64,000 nucleotides of DNA from Streptomyces durocortorensis (lineage in GTDB: Bacteria > Actinomycetota > Actinomycetes > Streptomycetales > Streptomycetaceae): positions 6,510,001 to 6,574,000 of the forward strand of contig NZ_CP134500.1 of NCBI RefSeq assembly GCF_031760065.1. Reading direction: 5' to 3'. The position numbers and the translations under genes were made by a program. Within the stretch, counting starts at the first letter, position 1, and each line of letters starts with the position of its first letter. The notes under the pieces were generated by a model that was not told where the DNA came from, ran no database searches, and saw nothing but the letters and a program-made list of their open reading frames with translations. Positions 25,101 through 34,495 of this stretch are shown here, piece after piece.

Positions 25101-26117
25101 ATGGCGAGCATCAAGGATGTCGCGGCCGAGGCGGGCGTGTCCGTCGCCACGGTCTCGCGGGTGCTGAACAGCCATCCGTCCGTCAGTGCGGAGGCGCGCA
25201 CCCGCGTTCTCGCCGCCGTGGAGGAGCTCGGCTACCGGCCCAACGCGGTGGCCCGCTCACTGCGCACGGCCCAGACCCGCACCCTCGGTCTGGTCATCAG
25301 CGACGTGCTCAACCCGTACTTCACCGAGCTGGCCCGCTTCGTCGAGGAGGAGGCCCGCGCGCTCGGCTACAGCGTGATCATCGGCAACGCCGACGAGCGG
25401 CCCGAACTCCAGGACCACCACATCCGCACGCTCATCGACCGCAGGATCGACGGGCTCCTCGTCTCGCCCGCCGACGGCGGCTCCCCGCTGATGGGGGAGG
25501 TGGCCCTGAGCGGTACGCCGATGGTCTTCGTGGACCGCTGGATTCCCGGCATCGACGTCCCCGTCGTCCGGGCCGACGGTAGGGGCGCGGTCAAGGACCT
25601 GGTCGCCCATCTGCACGGTTTCGGTCACCGGAGGCTCGCGATCATCGCCGGGCCGGCGGCCACCACCACCGGCAACGAGCGCGTCGAGGCCTTCCGGGAC
25701 GCCATGCGGGCGCTGGGGCTCGCGCTGCCCGACGCCTATATCGGACAGGGCGACTTCCAGGCGGCCAGCGGGCGCCGCGCCACCGAACGCTTCCTGGCCC
25801 TGCCCGAGCCGCCCGAGGTCGTGTTCGCCGCCGACAACCTGATGGCGCTCGGCGCGCTGGACGCGATCCGGGCGCGGGGGCTGCGGGTCCCCGACGACAT
25901 CGCGCTCGCCGCCTTCGACGACATCCCGTGGTTCGTCCACACCGATCCGCCGATCACCGCCATCGCCCAGCCGACCGCGGACCTGGCACGGGCCGCCGTA
26001 CGCGCGCTGGCCGACCTGATCGAAGGGCGGACCCCGCAGTCCGTCACCCTGCCCGCCCGCCTCGTCGTACGCCGCTCGTGCGGCGGGGCCGCACCGAACC
26101 AGAGGAGCGACCGGTGA
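25101..26117 (+). CDS. rbsR: LacI-family transcriptional regulator, probable ribose repressor
   Basis: This 338-aa LacI/GalR regulator has a helix-turn-helix at residues 4-25 (IKDVAAEAGVSVATVSRVLN) and hinge helix region YRPNAVARSLRT. The effector domain begins TLGLVISDVLNPYFTELARFVEEEA and includes DRRIDGLLVSPADG, VFAADNLMALGALDAIR and the C-terminal LVVRRSCG. An AAGGAGG site lies 10 bp before the chosen ATG; the upstream in-frame ATG at 25032 is inside the operator and unlikely. It is first gene of the ribose operon and overlaps rbsA by 4 bp. Two operators precede it. The ligand is inferred as ribose from rbsK and rbsD downstream. Confidence 0.88.
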   Translation: MASIKDVAAEAGVSVATVSRVLNSHPSVSAEARTRVLAAVEELGYRPNAVARSLRTAQTRTLGLVISDVLNPYFTELARFVEEEARALGYSVIIGNADERPELQDHHIRTLIDRRIDGLLVSPADGGSPLMGEVALSGTPMVFVDRWIPGIDVPVVRADGRGAVKDLVAHLHGFGHRRLAIIAGPAATTTGNERVEAFRDAMRALGLALPDAYIGQGDFQAASGRRATERFLALPEPPEVVFAADNLMALGALDAIRARGLRVPDDIALAAFDDIPWFVHTDPPITAIAQPTADLARAAVRALADLIEGRTPQSVTLPARLVVRRSCGGAAPNQRSDR

Positions 26118-27715
26118 CCGCACCGGACAAGCAACTGGTGGCCGCACCAGACGAGTTGCTGCGCATCGAGGGTCTGCGCAAGACCTTCCCCGGCGTGGTG
26201 GCGCTCGACAGCGTCGACTTCGACCTCCGCAGGGGCGAGGTCCACGTCCTGCTCGGCGAGAACGGCGCGGGCAAGAGCACCCTCATCAAGATGCTCTCCG
26301 GCGCCTACCGTCCCGACCGCGGCCGCATCCTGGCCGAGGGCCGCGAGGTGCGCATCGCCGGCGCGCAGGACGCCGAACGGCTCGGTATCGCCACCATCTA
26401 CCAGGAATTCAACCTCGTCCCCGACCTCACCGTCGCCGAGAACATCTTCCTGGGCCGCCAGCCGCGCCGCTTCGGCCTCGTCGACCACCGGCGGATGCGC
26501 CAGGACGCGGCAGAGCTGCTGCGCCGGGTCGGCGTCGACGTCAAGCCCGATGCCAAGGTCCGCGAACTGGGCATCGCCCGGCTCCAGATGGTCGAGATCG
26601 CCAAGGCGCTGAGCCTGGACGCACGTGTCCTCATCATGGACGAACCGACCGCAGTGCTCACCTCCGAGGAGGTCGACAAGCTGTTCGCGATCGTGCGCCA
26701 ACTGCGCGAGGACGGCGTCGGGATCGTCTTCATCACCCACCACCTGGAAGAGATCGCCGCGCTCGGCGACCGTGTCACCGTCCTCCGCGACGGCCGCAGC
26801 ATCGACCAGGTCCCGGCGTCGACCCCCGAGGACGAACTCGTCCAGCTCATGGTCGGCCGCAGCATCGAGCAGCAGTACCCGCGTGAACGCCCCGACACGG
26901 GTGAGGTGTTGCTCTCCGTGCGGGGACTGACCCGGGACGGCGTCTTCCACGACGTCAGCTTCGATGTGCACGCCGGGGAGGTCGTCGGCCTCGCCGGACT
27001 CGTCGGGGCCGGACGTACGGAGGTGGCGCGCGCCGTCTTCGGTGCCGACCCGTACGACGCGGGCACCGTCGACGTACGCGGCGAGCGCCTCGCCCGGCAT
27101 GACGTTCCCGCCGCGATGGGCGCCGGGATAGGCCTCGTACCGGAGGACCGCAAGGGCCAGGGCCTGGTCCTCGACGCCTCAGTGCAGGAGAACCTGGGTT
27201 TGGTCACCCTGCGTTCCGCGAGCCGCTCCGGGCTGGTGGACCTCAAGGGCCAGCGCACCGCCGCCGCCCGCATCGCCCAGCAGCTCGGTGTCCGCATGTC
27301 CGGGCTCGGGCAGCACGTACGCACCCTGTCCGGCGGCAACCAGCAGAAGGTCGTGATCGGCAAGTGGCTGCTGGCCGACACCCGGGTGCTCATCCTCGAC
27401 GAGCCGACCCGGGGCATCGACGTCGGTGCCAAGGTCGAGATCTACCAGCTCATCAACGAGCTCACCGCCTCCGGGCACGCCGTCCTGATGATCTCCAGCG
27501 ACCTGCCCGAGGTCCTCGGCATGAGCGACCGGGTCCTCGTCATGGCCCAGGGACGGATCGCCGGTGAGCTCCCGGTGGCGGAGGCGACCCAGGACGCCGT
27601 GATGGCCCTCGCGGTCGGTCCCGGCCCCGCCGACGCTCCGACCCCTGCCGACAGCCCCGCCCCCACCGAACACCCCGCAACGAAGCAGGAGAAGGAGGGC
27701 CCCCGTGGCCACTGA
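26114..27715 (+). CDS. rbsA: ribose ABC transporter ATP-binding protein
   Basis: This 533-aa double ATPase starts at GTG overlapping the rbsR stop. Walker A of domain 1 is at residues 48-56 (GENGAGKST) and its Walker B at IMDEPTAVL near 175. Domain 2 has the degenerate P-loop GLVGAGRTE, then LSGGNQQKVVIGKWLL and LILDEPTRGIDVGAK. This matches CUT2 ATPases. The C-terminus adds an Ala/Pro/Asp/Thr-rich tail of about 30 residues. It overlaps the next gene by 11 bp, indicating coupling with the fused permease/binding protein. Assignment to ribose rests on rbsK and rbsD in the same operon. Confidence 0.92.
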   Translation: MTAPDKQLVAAPDELLRIEGLRKTFPGVVALDSVDFDLRRGEVHVLLGENGAGKSTLIKMLSGAYRPDRGRILAEGREVRIAGAQDAERLGIATIYQEFNLVPDLTVAENIFLGRQPRRFGLVDHRRMRQDAAELLRRVGVDVKPDAKVRELGIARLQMVEIAKALSLDARVLIMDEPTAVLTSEEVDKLFAIVRQLREDGVGIVFITHHLEEIAALGDRVTVLRDGRSIDQVPASTPEDELVQLMVGRSIEQQYPRERPDTGEVLLSVRGLTRDGVFHDVSFDVHAGEVVGLAGLVGAGRTEVARAVFGADPYDAGTVDVRGERLARHDVPAAMGAGIGLVPEDRKGQGLVLDASVQENLGLVTLRSASRSGLVDLKGQRTAAARIAQQLGVRMSGLGQHVRTLSGGNQQKVVIGKWLLADTRVLILDEPTRGIDVGAKVEIYQLINELTASGHAVLMISSDLPEVLGMSDRVLVMAQGRIAGELPVAEATQDAVMALAVGPGPADAPTPADSPAPTEHPATKQEKEGPRGH

Positions 27716-29660
27716 TACCGTCAAGAGTGACACGGGCGCGGGCGGAGTCTCCGTGATACGCCGCGTCCTGCTCGACAACGGCGCGCTGAGCGCCCTGGTC
27801 GTCCTGGTGGTGGCGATGTCGCTGCTCTCCGGCGACTTCCTGACCACCCAGAACCTGCTGAACGTCGGCGTCCAGGCGGCCGTCACCGCCATCCTCGCGT
27901 TCGGCGTCACCTTCGTCATCGTCTCGGCGGGCATCGACCTGTCCGTCGGCTCGGTGGCCGCCCTCTCCGCGACGGTCCTCGCCTGGTCGGCCACTTCCGC
28001 CGGAGTGCCGGTGGTCCTCGCGGTCGTGCTCGCGATCGTCACCGGCATCGCCTGCGGCTTCGTGAACGGCGCCCTCGTCTCGTACGGCAAACTCCCGCCG
28101 TTCATCGCGACGTTGGCGATGCTCTCGATCGCCCGCGGTCTGTCTCTCGTCATCTCGCAGGGCAGCCCGATCGCCTTCCCCGAGTCGGTCTCGCGGCTCG
28201 GCGACACGCTCGGCGGCTGGCTCCCGGTACCGGTCCTCGTGATGATCGCGATGGGCCTGATCACCGCCCTGATCCTCGGTCGCACCTTCATCGGCCGCTC
28301 GATGTACGCCATCGGCGGCAACGAGGAAGCGGCCCGGCTCTCCGGGCTCCGCGTCAAGCGCCAGAAGATCGTCATCTACGCCCTGTCCGGCCTGTTCGCC
28401 GCCGTCGCGGGCATCGTCCTGGCCTCCCGCCTCGTCTCCGCCCAGCCGCAGGCCGCCCAGGGATACGAACTCGACGCCATCGCCGCGGTCGTCATCGGCG
28501 GCGCCAGCCTGGCCGGTGGCGTCGGCAAGGCGTCCGGCACCCTGATCGGCGCGCTCATCCTCGCCGTGCTCCGCAACGGCCTCAACCTCCTCTCCGTATC
28601 GGCGTTCTGGCAGCAGGTCGTCATCGGCGTCGTCATCGCACTGGCCGTCCTTCTCGACACGCTGCGGCGCAAGTCCGGTTCGGGAGCGGCCACCTCGGCC
28701 GGGACGGCCCCGGGCGCACCCGGCTCCGGCCGGAGGAACGCCCTCAAGCTCACGGGCGCGGCCCTCTGCGCGGCGATCGTCATCGGAGCGGTCTCCCTCT
28801 TCAACTCCGGTTCGTCCGGAGGTGCGACGAGGGTCGGCATGTCCCTCTCCACCCTCAACAACCCCTTCTTCGTGCAGATGCGGGAGGGCGCGGAGGCGGA
28901 GGCGAAGAAGGCGGGCATCGACCTCACCGTCACCGACGCCCAGAACGACGCTTCCCAGCAGGCCAACCAGCTCCAGAACTTCACGAGTGCGGGTGTCTCC
29001 TCGATCATCGTCAACCCGGTGGACTCCGACGCCGTCGGGCCGGGCGTACGCAGCGCGAACAAGGCCGGCATCCCGGTGATCGCCGCCGACCGGGGCGTCA
29101 ACAAGGCGGACGCCGCAACCCTCGTCGCCTCGGACAACGTGGCGGGCGGCAAGCTCGCCGCCGACGCGCTGGCCGACAAGCTCGGCGGCAAGGGCAGCAT
29201 CGTCATCCTCCAGGGCACGGCGGGCACCTCCGCCAGCCGTGAGCGCGGGGCCGGGTTCGCCGAGGGCCTCAAGGCGTACCCGGGCATCAAGGTGGTCGCC
29301 AAGCAGCCCGCGGACTTCGACCGCACCAAGGGCCTGGACGTCATGACGAACCTCATCCAGTCGCACCCCGGCGTCACCGGCGTCTTCGCCGAGAACGACG
29401 AGATGGCCCTCGGCGCGGCCAAGGCCCTCGGCGGCAAGGCCGGAAAGTCCGTGTCCGTCGTCGGCTTCGACGGAACCCCGGACGGCCTGAAGGCGGTCGA
29501 GGCGGGCACGCTCTACGCGTCCGTGGCGCAGCAACCCGCCGAACTGGGCAAGATCGCGGTGCGCAACGCCGTCAAGGCCGCCAAGGACGAGGAGGTCGAG
29601 ACCATGGTGAAGGTGCCGGTCAAGGTCGTCACCCGGGAGAACGTCGCCGACTTCTCCTGA
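27705..29660 (+). CDS. fused ribose permease and substrate-binding protein (RbsC-RbsB)
   Basis: This 651-aa protein combines two transporter subunits. Residues 1-~325 are a CUT2 permease (SAGIDLSVGSVAALSA, GGNEEAARLSGL, ELDAIAAVVIGGA). A Gly/Ala/Ser/Pro linker and an added hydrophobic segment (~345-366) follow, then from ~373 a full Peripla_BP_4 domain (GMSLSTLNNPFFVQMREGA, VNPVDSDAV, VVGFDGTPDGLKAVEAG). The extra membrane segment would carry the binding domain across to the outside, tethering it to its own channel, and no free rbsB is present nearby. The frame is continuous through the junction with no frameshift sign. Starts at GTG after an AAGGAGG site. Confidence 0.9.
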   Translation: MATDTVKSDTGAGGVSVIRRVLLDNGALSALVVLVVAMSLLSGDFLTTQNLLNVGVQAAVTAILAFGVTFVIVSAGIDLSVGSVAALSATVLAWSATSAGVPVVLAVVLAIVTGIACGFVNGALVSYGKLPPFIATLAMLSIARGLSLVISQGSPIAFPESVSRLGDTLGGWLPVPVLVMIAMGLITALILGRTFIGRSMYAIGGNEEAARLSGLRVKRQKIVIYALSGLFAAVAGIVLASRLVSAQPQAAQGYELDAIAAVVIGGASLAGGVGKASGTLIGALILAVLRNGLNLLSVSAFWQQVVIGVVIALAVLLDTLRRKSGSGAATSAGTAPGAPGSGRRNALKLTGAALCAAIVIGAVSLFNSGSSGGATRVGMSLSTLNNPFFVQMREGAEAEAKKAGIDLTVTDAQNDASQQANQLQNFTSAGVSSIIVNPVDSDAVGPGVRSANKAGIPVIAADRGVNKADAATLVASDNVAGGKLAADALADKLGGKGSIVILQGTAGTSASRERGAGFAEGLKAYPGIKVVAKQPADFDRTKGLDVMTNLIQSHPGVTGVFAENDEMALGAAKALGGKAGKSVSVVGFDGTPDGLKAVEAGTLYASVAQQPAELGKIAVRNAVKAAKDEEVETMVKVPVKVVTRENVADFS

Positions 29661-29672
29661 ACCGGTCCGTGA

Positions 29673-29690
29673 GCCGGTTCGTGAACCGGC
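29673..29690 (+). terminator. weak hairpin between rbsCB and rbsK
   Basis: GCCGGTTC and GAACCGGC pair across a very short centre in the 95-bp gap. It may moderate rbsKD expression relative to the transporter rather than end transcription. Confidence 0.3.
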
Positions 29691-29755
29691 CCATTGACAC
29701 CGGTTGCCCCGGTGGTCCCGGCTAACCCGGAACGACGAAAGCAGGAAGCACGCAC

Positions 29756-30679
29756 ATGCACGACAACGCCCCTGACGACCGGTACGACCTGCTGGTCGTC
29801 GGGTCGGCCAACGCCGACCTGGTGATCGGCGTCGAGCGCCGCCCCGCGCCCGGCGAGACGGTGCTCGGCTCCGACCTGGCCGTCCACCCCGGCGGCAAGG
29901 GCGCCAACCAGGCCGTCGCCGCAGCCCGGTTGGGAGCCCGTACGGCGCTCCTGGCCCGGGTGGGCGACGACGGCCACGGCCGCCTTCTCCTGGAGACGCA
30001 GCGCACCGCGGGCGTCGACACGGGCGGCGTCCTGGTCGGCGGGGCCCCGACCGGGGTCGCCCTGATCACCGTCGACCCCTCGGGCGACAACAGCATCGTG
30101 GTCTCCCCGGGGGCCAACGGACGCCTGACTCCCGAGGACGTCCGGGCGGCGGCCCCGCTGCTGGCGGCCGCCCGGGTCATCTCCGTACAGCTGGAGATCC
30201 CTCTCGACACCGTGGCCGAGACGGTACGCGGCCTGGGACCGGACACCCGGTTCGTCCTCAATCCGTCCCCGCCCGCCCCGTTGCCCGAGGAGGTGTTCGC
30301 TGCCTGCGATCCGCTGGTGGTCAACGAGCACGAGGCGCGGTACATCCTGGGCGCGGCAGCGGGGGAGACCCCGCAGGACTGGGTTCCGGCGCTGATTGCG
30401 CTGGGCCCGCGCTCGGTGGTGATCACGCTCGGCGCGGAAGGTGCCCTGGTGGCCGACAGCCGTACGGACTCCCTGGACCACCTGGTCAGCCCGAAGGTCG
30501 AGGCCGTCGACACGACGGGGGCCGGGGACGCGTTCACGGCGGCCCTGGCCTGGCGGCTGGGCCGCGGCGACGACCTGCGGCAGGCGGCGGCCTTCGCGGT
30601 GCGCGTGGGTGCGGCGGCGGTCACGGGCCGGGGTGCGCAGGAGTCGTTCCCGACGCTGGAGGAGGTCGACGCGCTGTGA
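29756..30679 (+). CDS. rbsK: ribokinase
   Basis: This 307-aa PfkB-family kinase phosphorylates ribose to ribose-5-phosphate. Motif 1 is GGKGANQAVAAARLG near residue 43, matching ribokinase, and motif 2 is DTTGAGDAFTAALAW with catalytic Asp258. VVNEHEARYILG and SVVITLGAEGAL provide the expected mid-region features. ATG start. The stop overlaps the rbsD start by 4 bp. It lies in the rbsR-A-CB-K-D order typical of actinobacterial ribose operons. Confidence 0.94.
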   Translation: MHDNAPDDRYDLLVVGSANADLVIGVERRPAPGETVLGSDLAVHPGGKGANQAVAAARLGARTALLARVGDDGHGRLLLETQRTAGVDTGGVLVGGAPTGVALITVDPSGDNSIVVSPGANGRLTPEDVRAAAPLLAAARVISVQLEIPLDTVAETVRGLGPDTRFVLNPSPPAPLPEEVFAACDPLVVNEHEARYILGAAAGETPQDWVPALIALGPRSVVITLGAEGALVADSRTDSLDHLVSPKVEAVDTTGAGDAFTAALAWRLGRGDDLRQAAAFAVRVGAAAVTGRGAQESFPTLEEVDAL

Positions 30680-31065
30680 AGAAGTCGGGCATCCTCAACC
30701 GACACCTGGCCGGTGCCATCGCCGAACTCGGCCACAGCGACGGCGTGTTGATCTGCGACGTGGGCATGCCGATCCCGCCGGGACCACGGGTGGTCGACCT
30801 GGCCTTCCGGGCCGGGACCCCGTCGTTCGCGGAGGTGCTGGACGGCCTGCTCGACGAGCTGGCCGTGGAGGGTGCGACGGCAGCCCAGGAGATCCGCGAC
30901 GCCAACCCGGAGGCCGCGACCCTGCTGGACGACCACTTCCCTTGGCTGGAACTGCTCCCGCACGACGAACTGAAGACGCTCACGGCGACGGCCCGCCTGG
31001 TCGTGCGTACGGGGGAGGCGCGGCCGTACGCGAATGTGCTGCTGAGGTGCGGGGTCTTCTTCTGA
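30676..31065 (+). CDS. rbsD: D-ribose pyranase
   Basis: This 129-aa protein interconverts the pyranose and furanose anomers of ribose so that ribokinase can use it. The N-terminus MKKSGILNRHLAGAIAELGH places the catalytic histidine at residue 20 as in the enterobacterial protein. ICDVGMPIPPG follows, and it ends with the characteristic YANVLLRCGVFF. Length is normal. It starts at GTG inside the rbsK stop and ends the ribose operon. Confidence 0.95.
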   Translation: MKKSGILNRHLAGAIAELGHSDGVLICDVGMPIPPGPRVVDLAFRAGTPSFAEVLDGLLDELAVEGATAAQEIRDANPEAATLLDDHFPWLELLPHDELKTLTATARLVVRTGEARPYANVLLRCGVFF

Positions 31066-31535
31066 GTCCCCGAGGCGATGGCTGACCCCCTGAGGCGACG
31101 ACGGTACGAGGTCGGGCCGCCCCCCCTCCCGCTGGGGAGCGGCCCGTCCTCCGCCATGCGTTCCCTTCCCTGCTCGGTGGCGGTCTCGGGGCTGGTCCGT
31201 CCGGCGAGCGTCAACTCCTGGATGCGGCCGAAGGGCACGTGGCGGTCGGGCAGTCCGCGCAGGCAGGCCGTGAGGGTGGGGCTGTCGGCGATCACACGGG
31301 AGAACTCCCGCCCCGCGCAACCGACGGTCGGGTCCCGTGTGGCCCGACGGTGTGATCGTCCGGTCCGTCGAGTGGGCCACGCCCGCCGGCAACTGCCCCC
31401 GGGTGAGGTGCGAGGGCGGCTCCGGCTCCGGTCACGAAAAACTCTCTGGCGGATCACGGTGACCGGAGCTAGGCTTCCCGCGATGACTCACTCCATGAAC
31501 AGATTGGGGGACCCGTCCGCGCAAGGTGAGTGCTG
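31066..31535. other. 470-bp stretch without a supported gene
   Basis: All frames here are GC-driven and lack family features. A minus-strand frame (about 31130-31350) reads GREFSRVIADSPTLTACLRG, faintly like the end of a DUF397 protein, but the upstream half does not stay in frame. A purine-rich AAGGTGAG at 31523-31530 serves the next gene. No clear terminator was found for the rbs operon. Confidence 0.5.
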
Positions 31536-32990
31536 ATGCACCATCACATCGCGAATCGGGATTCCCGACCGACCCATACCTCCTTCTGGCCGCGCGTACG
31601 CGAGTTCGCCGTGCCGGCCGCCATGATCGAGACGGCGACCGCCCGCCGACAGGCGGGGGACTGGGCCGGGGCATGCGCTGCCGCCGGCGTCGACGTCGAT
31701 CTCCAGCTCCGTTCCGTGGCGCGCAGCCACGGAACGGCGTTCGCCGCCCGCATCCGGGCCGACCTGCGCCATCTGGCTCCCGACCTGCTGCGCTGGCATC
31801 TGCCGAGAATCGCTCCGCACGGGCTGCTGCGCCCGGGGCTGACGATCGCACTGGCCCGCTACGGCGGTCCGGAGCCAGACGGGCCGCCGGACCCGCTGTA
31901 CCTCGTTGTCCGGACCCCGCCCGCCTGGGCGGACGCCGGACAGCGGGTCAGCCTCACCCTGTGGGACGGGTCGCACGCCGAACCGGGTGCCCGCCGCCAT
32001 CCCCACCCCCATCCGAACCGCCGCTTCCGGCTCGATCTGCACCGCCACCTGTGGGATGCGCGCAGGGTCGACGAGCTGCGGATGCGCTCCGGAGCTGACC
32101 GGCCAACAGCCTCTGTCCGTAAGGCTGTTGATCCGCATCTGCTGGTCGCCTTGCCGCCGGATCGTCCGTACGCCGTCGACCGCTGGGCAGCGGAGGCGGC
32201 GATCCTGCTCCGTGCCGAGGGGCAGGGACCCGGAGGGGCGGTGAGCGTACGGCTGGGAGGCCGCCGCCGGATTCTCGTGTACGTGGAGGAAGGCGAGGAC
32301 GACTGCGGGACGCCTCCCGTCGTGCGGGTTGCGGTGGGGGCCAAGGATGCGCATACGGCTGCCACATCGCCGGTGCTGCCGGATGCGGCGACCTGGGTGC
32401 TGCCGGACCTCGACCTGATCCGTAGCGGTTCGATCGAGGCCGGTCAGCTGCACCCGCTGGTCGCTCGCGCCCTCGTACCGGACCTTGCGCCGACGGCCCC
32501 GGACCCGGCATCGGTATCGGCATCGGTCCGCTCGCGGACCGCTGAGCGGGCCGGGCAGTCGCGCATCGTGGAGTGCCGGGGAGCCCGGCACCGCATCGGG
32601 CTGGTCGACGGGGCTCTCGCCGCACTGGACCACGACCCGGCCGAGATCCGCCGCGAGGAGCTGCTGGTCGCCCTGACCGGTACGCCGCTTCCCTGCCTCC
32701 AGGCCATCGACCGGGCCCACCGGCGTCCGGACTGCCTGACCGGTGTGCGCGAACGTCTCGACCACGGAGACATCGCCGGTGCGCTGGCCGTCGTCGAGGG
32801 CCTGCTCGGTCCTGATGCGGTGCTGCGCAAGGGGCCTCTGCGGGACGAACTGGAGGCCGCCGCGCAACGGCGGATCACCTACGGCCTGTTCCGGGCGGAC
32901 CTGCTCGGTCCCGGTCCCGCCCGCTATCGCCCGGACCGTCGCCGTCCCGGTGACCGGCGTCCGCGACCGCGCCGTACCGCCGTGGGATGA
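31536..32990 (+). CDS. hypothetical protein of a MoxR-vWA triad
   Basis: This 484-aa soluble protein is not in a family I recognise. It begins with a His/Arg-rich stretch, then a helical part (MIETATARRQAGDWAGACAAAGVDVDL, LRHLAPDLLRWHLPR), a central region with WDGSHAEPGARRHPHP, and a C-terminal part with LTGTPLPCLQAIDRAHRRPDCL followed by VRERLDHGDIAGALAVVEGLLG. It ends in an Arg/Pro-rich tail. The ATG is preceded by AAGGTGAG; a GTG six bases upstream is also possible. It is followed by a MoxR ATPase and a vWA metallopeptidase-like gene in the same direction, so it probably acts with them as an adaptor or substrate. Confidence 0.7.
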   Translation: MHHHIANRDSRPTHTSFWPRVREFAVPAAMIETATARRQAGDWAGACAAAGVDVDLQLRSVARSHGTAFAARIRADLRHLAPDLLRWHLPRIAPHGLLRPGLTIALARYGGPEPDGPPDPLYLVVRTPPAWADAGQRVSLTLWDGSHAEPGARRHPHPHPNRRFRLDLHRHLWDARRVDELRMRSGADRPTASVRKAVDPHLLVALPPDRPYAVDRWAAEAAILLRAEGQGPGGAVSVRLGGRRRILVYVEEGEDDCGTPPVVRVAVGAKDAHTAATSPVLPDAATWVLPDLDLIRSGSIEAGQLHPLVARALVPDLAPTAPDPASVSASVRSRTAERAGQSRIVECRGARHRIGLVDGALAALDHDPAEIRREELLVALTGTPLPCLQAIDRAHRRPDCLTGVRERLDHGDIAGALAVVEGLLGPDAVLRKGPLRDELEAAAQRRITYGLFRADLLGPGPARYRPDRRRPGDRRPRPRRTAVG

Positions 32991-33211
32991 CAACTGCCCC
33001 GGGGCCCGGGGCCTCGGAGCTTCGGTCCGTGCCGTCGTGCGCAAGCCCATGCATGCATGGACCCGCACATAGACCCGTGCGCAACCCCGCACAGAAGCCC
33101 ATACGCAAACCCCGCACCCTCGCCCGCATGTGCGCTCGTACTCCCGCCCGTACCCACGCCCGCACACATTCCAGCTCATTCGTCCTCTCACTCGATCTCA
33201 GGTGATCACCC

Positions 33212-34495
33212 ATGCTGACGAACACCCGGCCCGCCGCTCCCGTGGACTCCACCCCCATCCCCATGTCCACTCCCACGCCCGTCTCCCAACTCGCCGTCGC
33301 CGAGCAGCTGATGACTCTGCTCCGCGACACCACCACCGAGCCGCGCCCCGACGCCCAGCTGGAAGCACTGACGCTCGCGGTCGCCGCCGATCTGCCCGTG
33401 CTCCTGTGGGGCGAACCGGGCATCGGCAAGACCGCCGCCCTCACGCAGCTCGCCGCCTCTCTCGACCTGCCGTTGACCACGGTCATCGCCAGCGTGCACG
33501 AGCCGTCCGACTTCTCCGGGCTGCCCATCGTCGGGGACGACCCCGCCGAGCAGGGCGTCCCGATGGCCCCGCCGGACTGGGCCGTTCGCCTCGTGCGCGC
33601 GGGGCGGGGGCTTTTGTTCCTGGACGAGCTGTCCACCGCGCCGCCCGCCGTCCAGGCCGCGCTGCTCCGCCTCGTCCTGGAGCGTCGCATCGGCACCCTC
33701 CAACTCCCGCCCGGCGTACGGATCGTGGCCGCCGCCAATCCGCGCTCCTCGGCGGCCGACGGCTGGGAGCTGAGTCCGCCGCTCGCCAACCGCTTCGTCC
33801 ACCTCCAGTGGACCCACGACCACGAGGTCGTCGTACGGGGGCTCGGCGGGACCTGGCCGCGCGCGACGCTGCCGGAGCTCGACCCCGGGAAGCTGCCCGG
33901 GGCCGTGGACATCGCCCGCCGTGCGGTGTGCGGGCTCCTCTCCGCCCGTCCCACGCTCGTCCACCGGCTGCCCAGTACGGAGACACGCAGGGGCGGTCCG
34001 TGGCCGTCGCCGCGCAGCTGGGACATGACCCTGAGCCTGATCGCCTTCGCGACCGCCGCCGGATCGTCCCGGGAGGTGCTGTCCCTGCTGGTCAGGGGCA
34101 CGGTGGGGGACGGCCCGGGGCTGGAACTGCTGGCGGGCCTGGACCGGATGGACCTCCCGGACCCCGAGACGCTGCTCGCCGACCCGGCGGCGGCCCTCCT
34201 GCCCGAGCGCGGGGATCTCCGGCAGGCCGCGCTGGACGGGGTCGTCGCGGCGGTCCGTACCCGCCCGGACCGGGCCCGTTGGGACGCCGCGTGGACGCTC
34301 CTCGTCCGGGCCCTGAAGACCGGGGCCCCGGATCTGGTGGTCGTTCCCGCGACCGCGCTCGCCGCGCTGCGCCAGGAGGACTGGGACGTACCGGAGGCCA
34401 TCGAGGACCTGGCCGGCGTGGTGTCTCTTTCCCGACGGGCCGATCGGGCGGCTGACCGGGTCGCGGGCCGGGTCCCGGCGAAGGCGGGGCGATGA
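33212..34495 (+). CDS. MoxR-family AAA+ ATPase
   Basis: This 427-aa AAA+ protein has Walker A LLWGEPGIGKTAA at about residues 68-80 and Walker B GLLFLDELSTAPP near 133. The sensor region IVAAANPRSSAADGWELSPPLANRF is standard for MoxR chaperone ATPases, which act with vWA proteins to insert cofactors or remodel complexes. The last 100 residues are helical without known motifs. It is separated from the upstream hypothetical by a 221-bp gap with imperfect CCCGCAC-like repetition and no ORF. It overlaps the vWA gene by 4 bp, a firm functional link. Confidence 0.9.
   Translation: MLTNTRPAAPVDSTPIPMSTPTPVSQLAVAEQLMTLLRDTTTEPRPDAQLEALTLAVAADLPVLLWGEPGIGKTAALTQLAASLDLPLTTVIASVHEPSDFSGLPIVGDDPAEQGVPMAPPDWAVRLVRAGRGLLFLDELSTAPPAVQAALLRLVLERRIGTLQLPPGVRIVAAANPRSSAADGWELSPPLANRFVHLQWTHDHEVVVRGLGGTWPRATLPELDPGKLPGAVDIARRAVCGLLSARPTLVHRLPSTETRRGGPWPSPRSWDMTLSLIAFATAAGSSREVLSLLVRGTVGDGPGLELLAGLDRMDLPDPETLLADPAAALLPERGDLRQAALDGVVAAVRTRPDRARWDAAWTLLVRALKTGAPDLVVVPATALAALRQEDWDVPEAIEDLAGVVSLSRRADRAADRVAGRVPAKAGR

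Noticed and set aside
31100..31440. DUF397-like protein on the minus strand
   Set aside because: Only a short end segment resembles the family and the required upstream half is in a different frame.
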